Assembly (NCBI GenBank): GCA_015689735.1
Contig: WVSP01000003.1
Location: 248,001-312,000, forward strand
From: Rhodobacterales bacterium LSUCC0031
GTDB taxonomy: Bacteria; Pseudomonadota; Alphaproteobacteria; Rhodobacterales; Rhodobacteraceae
DNA: 64,000 nucleotides
Direction of reading: 5' to 3'
How positions within the stretch are numbered: the first letter of the stretch is position 1; each line of letters opens with the position of its first letter. The notes under the pieces are model-generated. The model searched no databases. It saw only the letters and a list, made by a program, of their open reading frames with translations, and was not told the DNA's origin. This document shows, in pieces, positions 19,099-32,588 of this stretch. The translations under genes were made by a program, and so were the position numbers.

Positions 19099-21273
19099 AT
19101 GAGCTTTGCCGATTTCCTTTCTGCCCCCCTGCCCATGCCGGTCGCCCTTCCCGAGGCGCAGATCACCGGCCCGCAACGATTTTTCAATCGCGAACTCTCG
19201 TGGCTCGCCTTTAACTGGCGCGTGCTGGAAGAGGCGATGAACCCCCGTGTGCCGCTGCTCGAGCGGGTGCGTTTCGTCTCGATCTCGGCGGGCAATCTTG
19301 ATGAATTCTATACCGTGCGCGTTGCCGGTTTGCGCGGGTTGGCCCATGAAGGGAACCTAACCCCTGCCGCCGATGGGCGCACGCCCGCCATGCAACTCAA
19401 GCTGATCAATGCCGATGCGCGTCGATTGATGCAGCACCAGCAAGCGGCATGGAACGCGCTCAAATCCGAGTTGGAGGCCGAAGGGCTGAGCGTCGTCACC
19501 ACCGCCAAGCTCAGCGCACGTGAAAAAACCGCCCTAGCCGCGATTTTCATGGACCGCGTTTTCCCGGTACTCTCGCCTTTGGCGATCGACCCGGCCCATC
19601 CCTTTCCTTTCATCCCCAACGAGGGGATCGCGCTGGCGTTGCAGTTGACACGCGACCGCGACGGGCGGCAGTTGCAAGCGCTCTTGCCGATCCCCGGGCA
19701 GATTGACCGCTTCATCGCCCTCCCCACAGCCGAGGGCAAAACCCGCTTCTTGCCCTTGGAAGAGCTGTTGCGCCTGCATATCGGTGCGCTCTTTCCCGGC
19801 TATACGCTGGCCGGATCGTGCATGTTCCGCGTGCTGCGCGACAGCGATCTAGAACTGGAGGAAGAGGCAGAAGACCTGGTGCGGGAATTCGAGACCGCGC
19901 TCAAGCGCCGCCGCAGGGGCGAGGTTGTGCGCCTCCAGATCAGCGCGGGCGCGCCTGATGACCTCAAGGCCGAGATCCTTGACCAACTCCATGTCAGCCC
20001 CGAAGAAGTGGTCGAGGTGCGTGGCATGATCGGTCTTGTCCGCCTCAAGGAATTGGTGATCGACAGCCGCCCCGATTTGCTGTGGCCCAGCTTCAGCCCG
20101 CGCGTGCCTGAGCGGGTACAGGATCATGAGGGCGACATGTTCGCTGCGATCCGGCAAAAGGACATGCTGCTCCATCACCCTTATGAAACCTTCGACATGG
20201 TGATCCGCTTCCTGCAACAAGCGGCGCGCGATCCCAATGTGGTGGCGATCAAACAGACGCTTTACCGCACCTCCAATGAGTCCCCCATCGTCGAGGCGCT
20301 TTGTGAGGCAGCCGAGAACGGAAAATCGGTGACCGCCCTGGTCGAACTCAAGGCGCGCTTCGACGAGGCTGCCAATATCCGCCAGTCACGCAAGCTCGAA
20401 CGGGCGGGCGCGCATGTGATCTATGGCTTCATCAACTACAAGACGCACGCCAAGATCAGCACAGTCGTGCGCCGCGAGGGCGATCGGCTGGTGACCTATA
20501 CCCATTTCGGCACCGGCAATTACCATCCGATCACGGCACGCATCTATACCGACCTGTCGCTTTTCACCTGCGATGATGCGCTGGGGCGGGATGCGACCAA
20601 GGTGTTCAACTATGTCGGCGGCTATGCCGAACCGGACGGCTTGGAAAACCTAGCGATCGCGCCATTAAGCCTGAAATCGACGATCCTTGAAAATATCGAG
20701 GCTGAAATCACCCATGCAAAGGCCGGCCGCCCGGCGATGGTCTGGGTCAAGCTCAACAGCCTGATCGAACCCGATGTGATCGATGCGCTTTACGCTGCCT
20801 CGGGCGCGGGGGTGAAGATCGACCTTGTGATCCGTGGCATCTGTGGCTTGCGTCCCGGCGTAAAGGGGCTGAGCGAAAACATCCGCGTCAAATCCGTTGT
20901 CGGGCGCTTCTTGGAACATTCCCGCATCATGTGTTTCGGCGATGGACATGGGCTGCCATCAAAGAAAGCGCGGGTCTATATTTCGTCCGCAGATTGGATG
21001 GGCCGCAACCTTAACCGCCGGGTCGAGACGCTGGTCGAATGTCGCAACCCGACCGTGAAAGCGCAGATCGTCAGCCAGATCATGGCCGCCAATCTCGCCG
21101 ATGAGGCGCAATCTTGGGTCTTGCAACCCGATGGCAGCTATCTGCGCCCTGACCTATCAGAGACCGCCAACCCATTCTCATGCCACCGCTTTTTCATGGA
21201 GAACCCTTCGCTTTCGGGGCGGGGGTCGGCAGGGGCCAAGGATGTGCCGGAGTTGACGCATAGTCACGACTGA
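19099..21273 (+). CDS. ppk: Polyphosphate kinase 1
   Basis: 724 aa, normal PPK1 length. The N-terminal domain has [20 protein letters not shown]; the head domain has [23 protein letters not shown]. The catalytic C-terminal domains carry the histidine loop [10 protein letters not shown] (phospho-His) and [17 protein letters not shown]. It polymerises the ATP gamma-phosphate into polyphosphate. It is followed after 55 bases by ppx, forming the usual ppk-ppx unit. Confidence 0.95.
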   Translation: MSFADFLSAPLPMPVALPEAQITGPQRFFNRELSWLAFNWRVLEEAMNPRVPLLERVRFVSISAGNLDEFYTVRVAGLRGLAHEGNLTPAADGRTPAMQLKLINADARRLMQHQQAAWNALKSELEAEGLSVVTTAKLSAREKTALAAIFMDRVFPVLSPLAIDPAHPFPFIPNEGIALALQLTRDRDGRQLQALLPIPGQIDRFIALPTAEGKTRFLPLEELLRLHIGALFPGYTLAGSCMFRVLRDSDLELEEEAEDLVREFETALKRRRRGEVVRLQISAGAPDDLKAEILDQLHVSPEEVVEVRGMIGLVRLKELVIDSRPDLLWPSFSPRVPERVQDHEGDMFAAIRQKDMLLHHPYETFDMVIRFLQQAARDPNVVAIKQTLYRTSNESPIVEALCEAAENGKSVTALVELKARFDEAANIRQSRKLERAGAHVIYGFINYKTHAKISTVVRREGDRLVTYTHFGTGNYHPITARIYTDLSLFTCDDALGRDATKVFNYVGGYAEPDGLENLAIAPLSLKSTILENIEAEITHAKAGRPAMVWVKLNSLIEPDVIDALYAASGAGVKIDLVIRGICGLRPGVKGLSENIRVKSVVGRFLEHSRIMCFGDGHGLPSKKARVYISSADWMGRNLNRRVETLVECRNPTVKAQIVSQIMAANLADEAQSWVLQPDGSYLRPDLSETANPFSCHRFFMENPSLSGRGSAGAKDVPELTHSHD

Positions 21274-21328
21274 CCCGCGACACCCCTGCGATTGACGGGC
21301 GGGCCATCTCCGTTGCATCACTCACCCC

Positions 21329-22897
21329 ATGAGCGGACGGCAAATGCGCGCAGAAGAAGCTGACATTCACCCCGAATGGGGGCCTTTCGGTGTGCCGCTC
21401 TTTGACGGCCCCGAGGCGCAATCATTATCGCGGGTTGGCGTGATCGATATCGGCTCGAACTCGGTGCGGATGGTGATCTTTGACGGTGCCGCACGCAGCC
21501 CTGCATATTTCTTCAACGAAAAGATCCTATGTGGCTTGGGTGCGGGATTTGCCGAGACCGGTCGCCTTCACCCCGAGGGCAAGGAACGCGCGCTTGCCGC
21601 ACTGCGCCGTTTCGCGCGTTTGGCCGAAGCGGCCGACGTCTCGCCGCTTTTGGCGGTGGCCACAGCAGCGGTGCGTGACGCCGCGGATGGCTTGGCCTTT
21701 CGCGAACAGGTCAAGGCCGAAACCGGGCTTGCGATTCGCGTGATCGACGGGGCCGAGGAAGCGCGCCTATCAGCCCAAGGCGTGCTGCTTGGCTGGCCGG
21801 GTGCGGCTGGCTTGATCTGCGACATCGGCGGCTCGTCGATGGAACTGGCCGAATTGAAGGGCTCGGGGAAAGTGGGCCACAGGGCTACCTCGGATCTTGG
21901 GCCGCTCAAGCTTTTGGGCATGACAGCCGACAAGAAAGCCTTGCGCGCCCATATCAGATCCGAGGTCGCAACCCTGACGGCGGGCTTTCCCGAGAATACC
22001 GAGCGGCTTTTTCTGGTCGGAGGCTCATGGCGGGCCATCGCGCGCATCGACATGGAGCGGCGCGGCTATCCGCTCAAGGTCTTGCATGAATACCGCATGA
22101 CACCGCGCGGCATCCTCGAAACCCTGAAATACATTGCAGAAACCGACATCAACGCGTTGCGCGCCAGCACCGGTACGAGCGCCGAGCGGATGCGACTGGT
22201 GCCTGTCGCCGCCGAGGTTTTGCGCGCTTTGGTCAAGACGCTGCAACCAAGCGAGATCGCCGTCTCATCCTACGGGCTGCGCGAGGGGTTGCTTTACGAA
22301 CAGATGTCAGAGGCGCTGAAGTCGCGTGACCCGCTGATCGAAGCAGCCCGCCACTCCGAGGCGCAGCTCGCCCGCATGCCCGGTTTTGGGCGCAAACTCT
22401 ATCGGTTCGTCGAACCGCTGTTTCCGCGCGCGAAGCATGACAAAAAACGCCTGATCCGCGCAGCTTGCCTGCTGCATGACGTCAGTTGGCGCGCCCATCC
22501 CGATTACCGGGCCGAAGTTTGTTTCGACAACGCCACCCGCGCCAATCTGGGCGGGATGACCCATGCCGAGCGTGTCTACTTGGGCCTTGCGCTGTTGCAT
22601 CGCTACAAATCCAGCCGCGTCGGAACGGGCTTCAATACCGCGCTCCTGACCCTGTTGCCGCCCGAGCAAGTCCGCGAGGCCGAGATCCTAGGCCGCGCCA
22701 TGCGCTTTGGGGCAATGTTCGCAGTGGCCAACTTGGCCGATCACGGCACGCTTACTTACCGCCCCAAACGGCGGGAATTGATCTTGCGGCTACACACCGC
22801 TGCGGCGCGTGATCTGTTTGGCGAAGTGGCCTTGGCGCGGTTCAACGCCTTGGCCGCCGCGATGGAGGTCACACCAATCATCGCCGCGGCGCGATAG
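21329..22897 (+). CDS. ppx: Exopolyphosphatase (Ppx/GppA family)
   Basis: 522 aa. The sugar-kinase/HSP70-like ATPase fold is clear from [28 protein letters not shown] and the C-terminal HD-like region ([17 protein letters not shown]). It removes terminal phosphates from polyphosphate and, in some relatives, from pppGpp. Pairing with ppk indicates polyphosphate turnover. An in-frame ATG at [11 protein letters not shown] is an alternative start. Confidence 0.92.
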   Translation: MSGRQMRAEEADIHPEWGPFGVPLFDGPEAQSLSRVGVIDIGSNSVRMVIFDGAARSPAYFFNEKILCGLGAGFAETGRLHPEGKERALAALRRFARLAEAADVSPLLAVATAAVRDAADGLAFREQVKAETGLAIRVIDGAEEARLSAQGVLLGWPGAAGLICDIGGSSMELAELKGSGKVGHRATSDLGPLKLLGMTADKKALRAHIRSEVATLTAGFPENTERLFLVGGSWRAIARIDMERRGYPLKVLHEYRMTPRGILETLKYIAETDINALRASTGTSAERMRLVPVAAEVLRALVKTLQPSEIAVSSYGLREGLLYEQMSEALKSRDPLIEAARHSEAQLARMPGFGRKLYRFVEPLFPRAKHDKKRLIRAACLLHDVSWRAHPDYRAEVCFDNATRANLGGMTHAERVYLGLALLHRYKSSRVGTGFNTALLTLLPPEQVREAEILGRAMRFGAMFAVANLADHGTLTYRPKRRELILRLHTAAARDLFGEVALARFNALAAAMEVTPIIAAAR

Positions 22898-22974
22898 GGG
22901 CATCCGCCGCGCTTGTGAGGCGATTTTTTTTCGCCTATGCCTCGCGCGTCAACATTCGCCAGAAAGATCATGCC

Positions 22975-24318
22975 ATGCGCCTGAGCCGTTATTTCCTGCC
23001 CGTTCTCAAGGAAACCCCGTCAGAGGCGCAGATCGTCAGCCACCGCCTGATGCTGCGGGCGGGCCTGATAAAACAGGCGAGCGCGGGCATCTATTCCTGG
23101 CTGCCCTTGGGCTACAAGGTGTTGAAAAAGATCGAGGATATCGTTCATCAGGAACAGATCCGCGCCGGCCACCTGCCGATGCTGATGCCGACGATCCAAT
23201 CGGCCGATCTCTGGCGCGAAAGCGGGCGCTATGACGCTTACGGTGCCGAGATGTTGCGCATCAAGGACCGCCACGAGCGCGACATGCTGTTCACGCCCAC
23301 GGCGGAGGAGTTGATCACCGACATCTTCCGCGCGCATGTCACGAGCTACAAGGATCTGCCGCTGACAATGTACCAGATCCAGTGGAAATTCCGCGACGAG
23401 ATCCGCCCGCGTTTCGGCGTGATGCGGGGCCGCGAATTCTACATGAAAGACGGCTACAACTTTGATTTGACAAAAGAAGATGCGCTGCACGCCTATAACC
23501 GGCATCTGGTCAGCTACCTGCGGACCTATGAGCGGATGGGGCTTCAGGCGATTCCGATGCGTGCGGATTCAGGGCCGATTGGCGGCGATGATACGCATGA
23601 ATTCCTCGTGCTCGCTGAAACGGGCGAGAGTGAAGTGTTCTATGACAGCGAGATCACCGATCTGCGCTTTGGCGACCGCGATATCGACTATGATGATCGG
23701 GCGCAGTGCCAATCTGTCTTGGAAGAGTTTACATCGCGTTACGCGCGCACCGACGAGACCCATGATGCAGCGATCTTCGCGCAAATTCCCGTTGAACGTC
23801 AACGCGTTGCCCGCGGGATCGAGGTGGGGCAGATCTTCTATTTCGGGACCAAATATTCCGATGCGATGGGGGCTTTGGTCGATGACGGGCAGGGCAACCG
23901 CGTGCCGGTGCATATGGGCTCGCACGGCATCGGCGTGAGCCGTCTTGTGGGTGCGATCATCGAGGCCAGCCACGACGAGAACGGCATCATCTGGCCAGAG
24001 GGGGTGACGCCCTTCCATGTGGGAATCGTGAATCTGAAACAGGGCGACGCTGCTTGCGACACCGCTTGCAACGACCTGTATAAAGCGTTCGTTTCCAACG
24101 GGTTGGAACCGCTTTACGACGACCGCACGGAACGCGCCGGGGCGAAATTCGCAACGATGGATTTGATCGGCCTGCCCTGGCGGATCACGGTCGGCCCCCG
24201 CGGTCTGGCCGCCGGCACGGTCGAGCTGACCAGCCGCCGGACGGGCGAAAGCGAGGAGCTGTCGCTCGCGGCCGTGGTGGCGCGGGTGGTGGAGATTTAC
24301 GCGCCGCACATGGGCTAA
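22975..24318 (+). CDS. proS: Prolyl-tRNA synthetase, short alphaproteobacterial type
   Basis: 447 aa, the short form without the trans-editing insertion between motifs 2 and 3. The start is at [15 protein letters not shown]. Class II motifs: motif 2 around [21 protein letters not shown], motif 3 around [16 protein letters not shown], and a C-terminal anticodon-binding domain. It charges tRNA-Pro. It lies 77 bases after ppx; the 3' neighbour is an accessory patch. Confidence 0.95.
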   Translation: MRLSRYFLPVLKETPSEAQIVSHRLMLRAGLIKQASAGIYSWLPLGYKVLKKIEDIVHQEQIRAGHLPMLMPTIQSADLWRESGRYDAYGAEMLRIKDRHERDMLFTPTAEELITDIFRAHVTSYKDLPLTMYQIQWKFRDEIRPRFGVMRGREFYMKDGYNFDLTKEDALHAYNRHLVSYLRTYERMGLQAIPMRADSGPIGGDDTHEFLVLAETGESEVFYDSEITDLRFGDRDIDYDDRAQCQSVLEEFTSRYARTDETHDAAIFAQIPVERQRVARGIEVGQIFYFGTKYSDAMGALVDDGQGNRVPVHMGSHGIGVSRLVGAIIEASHDENGIIWPEGVTPFHVGIVNLKQGDAACDTACNDLYKAFVSNGLEPLYDDRTERAGAKFATMDLIGLPWRITVGPRGLAAGTVELTSRRTGESEELSLAAVVARVVEIYAPHMG

Positions 24319-24330
24319 GGCGCGGCGGTC

Positions 24331-24364
24331 ACACCCCGTACACAGTCTGTACACACCCCGTACA
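24331..24364 (+). promoter_or_regulatory. Direct/inverted repeat operator candidate upstream of the brnA-like gene
   Basis: The 12-mer ACACCCCGTACA occurs twice (24331-24342, 24353-24364) exactly 22 bases apart, about two helical turns. Between them lies TGTAC (24348-24352), so GTACA-N5-TGTAC also forms an inverted repeat (24338-24352). Ribbon-helix-helix repressors such as BrnA bind repeats of this kind. Autoregulation is inferred. Confidence 0.55.
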
Positions 24365-24441
24365 TACATGGGGCGCTTGAGACAAATTTAACGAAAATCC
24401 CGCAAACTGGCCCCCTATCAGACACGAGATGGGGGGCTGGC

Positions 24442-24825
24442 ATGGCTGTGCCGGAAAAGCCGCTGGGCGCGCGCCAGCGGGAACACCACTACTACATGGT
24501 CGAGGCGCTCAGGCGCTTTGAGTGGGACATGCACCAGCGCATCTGGCTGGATCAACGCATCCCGCAAGACTGGCACGAGATCGCAACACGGCGCGACAGC
24601 GCGAAGGAGCGGCTGACGATCCGTGTCGATCAGGACGTGGTGCGCTGGTTCCGCTCGATGGGGCCGGGCTATCAGCCGCGCATGAACGACGTGCTGCGCG
24701 CTTTCATGCATGCCAAGCTTGCGGGGCTGTTGCGGGGCGAAGAGACGATCGAGCCGTTTCGGGAAAACTGGCAGGCCAGCCAGCCGATGCCGGATTGGGG
24801 GGATATGGAGAAGCGGCGGGGGTGA
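24442..24825 (+). CDS. BrnA-like antitoxin-family protein without a BrnT partner
   Basis: 127 aa. The C-terminal part has the BrnA ribbon-helix-helix pattern RLTIRVDQDVVRWFRSMGPGYQPRMNDVLRAFMHAKLAGLL (shown in the protein at about residues 60-99). The N-terminal 55 residues are an aromatic/basic extension (REHHYYMVEALRRFEWDMHQRIWLD) not typical of classical BrnA. No BrnT-like toxin gene lies on either side. A GGGG RBS precedes the ATG. It may be a stand-alone transcription regulator or a toxin-less remnant. Confidence 0.75.
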   Translation: MAVPEKPLGARQREHHYYMVEALRRFEWDMHQRIWLDQRIPQDWHEIATRRDSAKERLTIRVDQDVVRWFRSMGPGYQPRMNDVLRAFMHAKLAGLLRGEETIEPFRENWQASQPMPDWGDMEKRRG

Positions 24826-24875
24826 AGGGGAGTATTGGTGGGGAGCGGGAGGGGTGAGGGCTAAGTCCCTGTAGT

Positions 24876-24885
24876 TGACTAGTCA
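24876..24885. other. Perfect 10-bp palindrome TGACTAGTCA
   Basis: A perfect palindrome in the 218-base gap between the brnA-like gene and the DUF3800 gene, where base composition changes from GC-rich to AT-rich. It could be a binding site or the edge of inserted DNA. Nothing else recognisable was found in 24826-25043 except the GGGGC-TAC-GGCCCC hairpin-like sequence near 25021. Confidence 0.3.
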
Positions 24886-25043
24886 GAAACACGTGCAAAC
24901 TTCACTCAGCCTAGCTCACGACGACAACGCGCTCGTATTTTCACGCCAACATGGGCGTTGTTGATTTTTTAAGTTGGCTGGCTTATCCTATATACGTCGG
25001 GAGTGCGTCACACTGCACGCTGGGGCTACGGCCCCACCCGACG

Positions 25044-25793
25044 TCACCAACTTCCCGGAAATTTTACAAGTCCAAACCCTTGGATGTCTCCATTGGGCTT
25101 AGCACGAAACGAATGCTGGATTTTCTGGAAGAACCGATCATCATCTCGTTCAAAGTACCGCCAAGTTGCACCAGCCACCATATCGGCTAGCTGAATACCA
25201 ACACTCATATGAGACGGCGCAAAAAACAAACCTTCAACGAAATGCGTATATGTCGACGTAAATTTTTGATCTTCGCGTACTAAACGCTCGTGTTGATGTC
25301 TCATTTTGTTATCATCTTTGCTGCCACGATGATCCGCAACAATTAGCCCCGATATCTTTGGCCCAACCTCTCTACTTAGATCTTGCAAGAGATACTGGAA
25401 ACGCTCAGTGACTGGCTTATAGGTGCGAAAGTAAATATCATCTTGGTTATTGATACTCGGAACCTTATAGGCTTCCTCACACTTTGTAACACATGCGATT
25501 AACTTAATTGATCGCTGCTCGCTTATAATACGAAAAATACGATCACGGAACTCGTCTTTTTCAGACTGGCCCCACGCCTTCATCGGATTATCTTCATCAT
25601 TATTGTTCGGAGCGAAGAAACGCCACTTTACTTCGCCATGATACTTTTTCTCCCGCTTAAGACCTACAAGCTTTTCTCGAACCACATGCCAAACCCCATC
25701 CGGAATAACTGCTGCCGCAATAACAAAAAATCTTGGGTCGTTTTTTCCCAACTTGGAGGGGGTACCGCTTTCATCAATAAAACACAGATGCAT
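25044..25793 (-). CDS. DUF3800 protein (RNase H-like fold), AT-rich, probably acquired
   Basis: 249 aa, starting MHLCFIDESGTPSK. The Asp-Glu-Ser-Gly at residues 7-10, IVADHRGSKDDNK in the middle and SVGIQLADMVAGATWR near the C-terminus are the family hallmarks; these acidic positions resemble an RNase H-type nuclease site. Function is unknown, but members often sit near mobile or defence genes. The gene is strikingly AT-rich: the 60 bases from 25441 contain 24 G+C (40%), unlike all neighbours. That and its isolated position between proS and carB suggest horizontal transfer. Confidence 0.85.
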   Translation of the reverse strand: MHLCFIDESGTPSKLGKNDPRFFVIAAAVIPDGVWHVVREKLVGLKREKKYHGEVKWRFFAPNNNDEDNPMKAWGQSEKDEFRDRIFRIISEQRSIKLIACVTKCEEAYKVPSINNQDDIYFRTYKPVTERFQYLLQDLSREVGPKISGLIVADHRGSKDDNKMRHQHERLVREDQKFTSTYTHFVEGLFFAPSHMSVGIQLADMVAGATWRYFERDDDRFFQKIQHSFRAKPNGDIQGFGLVKFPGSW

Positions 25794-26095
25794 GCATGAA
25801 GCTTAATGAAGGAACAGCAAAACACAAAGCAGATTGTGAGCATCGTCCCCACCAAACTGCGGGATGGGTCACAGACTGCCCTCCCACGAGCTGATATCGT
25901 CCATTGCCTCTCGGACAAATGGTCCGTCAATGTACGATCGTTGGCCGTTTGCGCGTCGCACGCGTATAGGGCTTTTCGTGGCTTGGAAGGACGGTTGATT
26001 CGCCCAATTCACCGTGGGGGGGAACCAGACTCAAGCCCGGCCTACGGCAAGGGTTGGGGTAAAACCCCACCCTACGCGGGGCGGGTTCGTCCACC
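25794..26095. other. 302-base intergenic stretch between DUF3800 and carB
   Basis: No convincing gene. The first part is moderately AT-rich like the DUF3800 gene and should hold its promoter. The part from 26030 is GC-rich and contains a palindromic repeat (26046-26076) beside the carB 3' end. An open frame here on the plus strand has no protein-like features. Confidence 0.5.
26046..26076 (-). repeat. GTAGGGTGGGG...CCCCAACCC palindromic repeat
   Basis: Read on the minus strand, GTAGGGTGGGG-TTTTA-CCCCAACCC forms an 8-9-bp stem with one mismatch or bulge, immediately downstream of carB. It resembles the GTAGGNTGGGC...GCCCACC units at 9011-9065. It may act as a carB transcript terminator or stabiliser. 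Confidence 0.55.
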
Positions 26096-29503
<3,408 letters not shown>

Positions 29504-29538
29504 GGGATCCCCCGGCAGACGATGCGCAAATTGGCGGT

Positions 29539-29566
29539 GTTATAGACAGGGACAGCCGGGGCGCAA
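29539..29566 (-). promoter_or_regulatory. Predicted carB sigma-70 promoter
   Basis: On the minus strand, TTGCGC (29561-29566), a 16-base spacer and TATAAC (29539-29544) lie about 36 bases upstream of the carB start. Confidence 0.55.
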
Positions 29567-29588
29567 GGTGCGAATGCGGGGATCGGTG

Positions 29589-30815
29589 CTACTGGGCCGC
29601 GCGAAGTGCCTCAGGGGTGTGGTCACGGGTGAGATAATCGCGTGTGAGCGGCACCGCATCTTGGCGGCGGGCCAGTTGGAATTGGTAAACGCATTGGCGA
29701 TTGTGACGGAACGTGTGCTCGCTCGCTTTCAGATAATAGCGCCACATGCGGCAAAACCGTTCATCGTAAAGTGCGCTTGCATGGGTGTGGTGAGCCATGA
29801 AGCGGTCATACCAGTGGCGCAGCGTTTGGGCGTAATGCAGGCGCCAGACCTCGAGATCGGTGGGATATAGGCCCGCCGCTTCGACGCCGGCGGCCATTTC
29901 CGAGAGCGCCGGTACATAGCCGCCGGGGAAGATATACTTGGCGATCCAAGGGCTGGTCGTGCCGGGGGGCGCGGCGCGACCGATCGTGTGGATCAGGGCC
30001 ACACCATCGGGTTTCAGCCGGTCGCGGACATGGGTGAAGTATTCGGTGAAATGCGGCGCGCCGACATGTTCGAACATGCCGATCGACACGATCCGGTCGA
30101 ACTGTCCCCGGATGGCGCGGTAATCGGCGAGCGCAAAGCGCACACGGTCCGACAGCCCCGCGCGCGCGGCGCGGTCTGTCGCGACCTTGTGCTGTTCGAC
30201 CGAGAGCGTGACGCCCAAGACCTTGACCCCGTAATCTTGGGCCAATGTCAGCGCCATGCCGCCCCAGCCGCAGCCGATCTCGAACACCTCCATCCCGGGC
30301 GCGAGGCAGAGCTTGGCCACGATATGGTGCTTCTTGGCGGCTTGCGCCTGTTCCAGCGTCATCGTGGGATCGCGGAAATAGGCACAGGAATATTGGCGGT
30401 CATCGTCGAGAAATAGATCATAGAATGCGCCGGACAGGTCGTAGTGATGGGCGACATTCTGGCGCGCGCGGTGGGCGGGGTTATGCTGGTCCCACAGCCG
30501 CCGCAGATGGCGCAAGCCATGGTCAAGCGCCTGCATCCCCTTGGGTGGCAAGGCGGCATTTGGGATGAGCAGGCCGAAGAGCGCATCAAGATCGTCGTCC
30601 GCAACGGTGAGGGTGCCGTTCATATACCCCTCGCCCAGCGCGAGATCGGGCGAGAGAAGCAAGCGGCGCGGCAAAGCGGGATCGCGCAAGGTGACATGGG
30701 CCTGCGCCCCCTGCCCTGACCCGTAGCGCCGCGTGGTGCCACCCGGATAGGTCAGGTCGAGTTGGCCCGTCACGATGAAGCGGGTCAGCATGCGGTCAAG
30801 GGCTTGGTCCCACAT
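29589..30815 (-). CDS. cfa: Cyclopropane-fatty-acyl-phospholipid synthase family methyltransferase
   Basis: 408 aa; the start at MWDQALDRMLTRF is set by GGGAGG upstream, rather than the longer frame. An N-terminal lipid-binding part precedes the SAM-dependent methyltransferase core with VFEIGCGWGGMALTLAQDYG and NVAHHYDLSGAFYDLFLDDD. FDRIVSIGMFEHVG is also typical of Cfa. It methylates membrane-lipid double bonds to cyclopropane rings. It is divergent from bchE and shares a 149-base gap. Confidence 0.9.
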   Translation of the reverse strand: MWDQALDRMLTRFIVTGQLDLTYPGGTTRRYGSGQGAQAHVTLRDPALPRRLLLSPDLALGEGYMNGTLTVADDDLDALFGLLIPNAALPPKGMQALDHGLRHLRRLWDQHNPAHRARQNVAHHYDLSGAFYDLFLDDDRQYSCAYFRDPTMTLEQAQAAKKHHIVAKLCLAPGMEVFEIGCGWGGMALTLAQDYGVKVLGVTLSVEQHKVATDRAARAGLSDRVRFALADYRAIRGQFDRIVSIGMFEHVGAPHFTEYFTHVRDRLKPDGVALIHTIGRAAPPGTTSPWIAKYIFPGGYVPALSEMAAGVEAAGLYPTDLEVWRLHYAQTLRHWYDRFMAHHTHASALYDERFCRMWRYYLKASEHTFRHNRQCVYQFQLARRQDAVPLTRDYLTRDHTPEALRAAQ

Positions 30816-30897
30816 CTCGCGTCCTCCCTTGGGCTGTTGGTCAATGCGGCTGCAAGGATCGATAGGCGCGAGGATAGCGCGGCGCTGCATGGCCCGA

Positions 30898-30940
30898 TTG
30901 ATCTGTGTCAATCAAAACGGACGATTTTGGTGCTTAGCAT
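30898..30940 (+). promoter_or_regulatory. FNR-type box and class II promoter of bchE
   Basis: TTGAT-CTGT-GTCAA (30898-30911) matches the FNR/FnrL consensus TTGAT-N4-ATCAA in 9 of 10 positions. A TAGCAT -10-like hexamer at 30935-30940 would put the start near 30946, so the box centre lies about -41.5, the class II activation position. FnrL control of bchE is known in Rhodobacter. Confidence 0.7.
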
Positions 30941-30964
30941 GCGTGACACACTCTGGGGGCCAGC

Positions 30965-32584
30965 ATGCGTATTTGCCTTATTCATCCCAATTACCACTCG
31001 GGCGGGGCCGAAATCGCGGGAAATTGGCCACCCGCTTGGGTCGCCTATATCGCGGGCGCACTGAAAGCGGCGGGCTTTGCCGATATCCATTTCATCGACG
31101 CGATGACCGATCACCTCAGCCCCGAGGCATTGCGGGTGCGTTTGGCCGAGATGCAGCCTGATGTGGTGGGGACAACGGCCATCACGCCCTCGATCTATGT
31201 GGCCGAGGACACGCTGAAAATCGCAGCCGAGGTGGTGCCGGGGGCCTTGCGGGTTCTGGGCGGCATCCATGCGACCTTCATGTATCAGCAGGTCTTGTCG
31301 GAAGCGCCCCATATCGACGTGATCGTGCGCGGCGAGGGCGAGGACATCATCGTCGATCTGATCCGCGCCCATGCCGCTGGCCGCTGGCCCGCAGGGCGCG
31401 CGGCGATCAAGGGCATCGCCTATCGCGAGGGAGGTGAGATCGTGGCGACACCCGCCGCGCCGACCGTCAAGGATCTCGATGCGATCACGCCGGATTGGTC
31501 GCTTCTGAAGTGGGACCAGTACATCTACGTGCCATTGGGCGTGAAGGTCGCCATCCCCAACATGGCGCGCGGTTGCCCCTTTACCTGTTCGTTCTGTTCA
31601 CAGTGGAAGTTCTGGCGCGACTACCGGGTGCGCGACCCGATCAAGGTGGTCGATGAGATCGAGACGCTGGTCAACGCGCATGGGGTGGGCTTTTTCATCC
31701 TGGCCGACGAGGAGCCGACCATCAACCGGCGCAAGTTCATCCAGTTCTGCGAGGAGTTGATCCGCCGCGACCTGCCGGCCCGCGTCCAATGGGGGATCAA
31801 CACGCGGGTGACAGACATCTACCGCGACCGGGATTTGCTGAAATTCTACCGCTCGGCGGGGTTGGTGCATATCTCGCTGGGGACCGAGGCCGCAGCCCAG
31901 CTCAAGCTCGACCAGTTCAACAAGGAAACCAAGGTCGAGGAGAACAAGGAGGCGATCCGCCTGTTGCGCGAGGCCGATATCTTTACCGAGGCGCAATTCA
32001 TCGTGGGGCTGGACAACGAGACGCCCGAGACGCTGGAAGAGACCTACCGCATGGCCTGGGACTGGCAGCCCGATCTGGCGAATTGGGCGATGTACACGCC
32101 CTGGCCCTTTACGCCGCTGTTTCAAGAGCTGGGCGACAAGGTCGAGGTCTTTGATTTCTCGAAATACAATTTCGTCACCCCGATCATGCGGCCCGAGGCG
32201 ATGGACCGCGACGAGCTTTTGGACCGGGTGATGAACAATTACCGCCGCTTCTACATGAAAAAGGCGCTGTTCCATTACCCATGGCGCGGTACGGGCTATC
32301 GGCGGCGCTATCTGCTTGGGTGCCTGAAAGCGTTCCTCAAGGCCGGTTTTGCGCGGCAATTCTATGATCTGGGCAAGGTCGATTACTGGGGGCCGCAATC
32401 GAAGGGCAAGCTGAACTTCAACTTCGATCGCACCCGCACCATCGCGCCTGCGCAGATGGCGGATTGGCAGTCGCAACAGGATATCGCGGCGCAAAAGCGG
32501 GCGGCGAAACTGTCCAGAACAGGTGACTTCAAGATGCCCAACGGGGCAAAGGTCTCGACGACCGACACGATCCCGGCACAATAG
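30965..32584 (+). CDS. bchE: BchE: oxygen-independent Mg-protoporphyrin IX monomethyl ester cyclase
   Basis: 539 aa. An N-terminal cobalamin-binding-like domain (residues 1-140, starting [21 protein letters not shown]) precedes a radical SAM domain with the CxxxCxxC cluster C204-PFT-C208-SF-C211. The match to BchE is clear along the whole N-terminus and in [16 protein letters not shown]. It forms the isocyclic ring of bacteriochlorophyll without oxygen, oxygen being supplied by water. The FNR-type box upstream fits low-oxygen expression. Four bases separate it from bchJ. Confidence 0.92.
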   Translation: MRICLIHPNYHSGGAEIAGNWPPAWVAYIAGALKAAGFADIHFIDAMTDHLSPEALRVRLAEMQPDVVGTTAITPSIYVAEDTLKIAAEVVPGALRVLGGIHATFMYQQVLSEAPHIDVIVRGEGEDIIVDLIRAHAAGRWPAGRAAIKGIAYREGGEIVATPAAPTVKDLDAITPDWSLLKWDQYIYVPLGVKVAIPNMARGCPFTCSFCSQWKFWRDYRVRDPIKVVDEIETLVNAHGVGFFILADEEPTINRRKFIQFCEELIRRDLPARVQWGINTRVTDIYRDRDLLKFYRSAGLVHISLGTEAAAQLKLDQFNKETKVEENKEAIRLLREADIFTEAQFIVGLDNETPETLEETYRMAWDWQPDLANWAMYTPWPFTPLFQELGDKVEVFDFSKYNFVTPIMRPEAMDRDELLDRVMNNYRRFYMKKALFHYPWRGTGYRRRYLLGCLKAFLKAGFARQFYDLGKVDYWGPQSKGKLNFNFDRTRTIAPAQMADWQSQQDIAAQKRAAKLSRTGDFKMPNGAKVSTTDTIPAQ

Positions 32585-32588
32585 AGCG

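Noticed and set aside
24951-25190. 79-codon frame opposite the DUF3800 3' end
   Set aside because: It overlaps the DUF3800 coding region on the opposite strand and has no RBS or family resemblance.
30906-30965. PpsR/CrtJ-type TGT-N12-ACA site upstream of bchE
   Set aside because: No match with the required spacing was found; only the FNR-type box is convincing.
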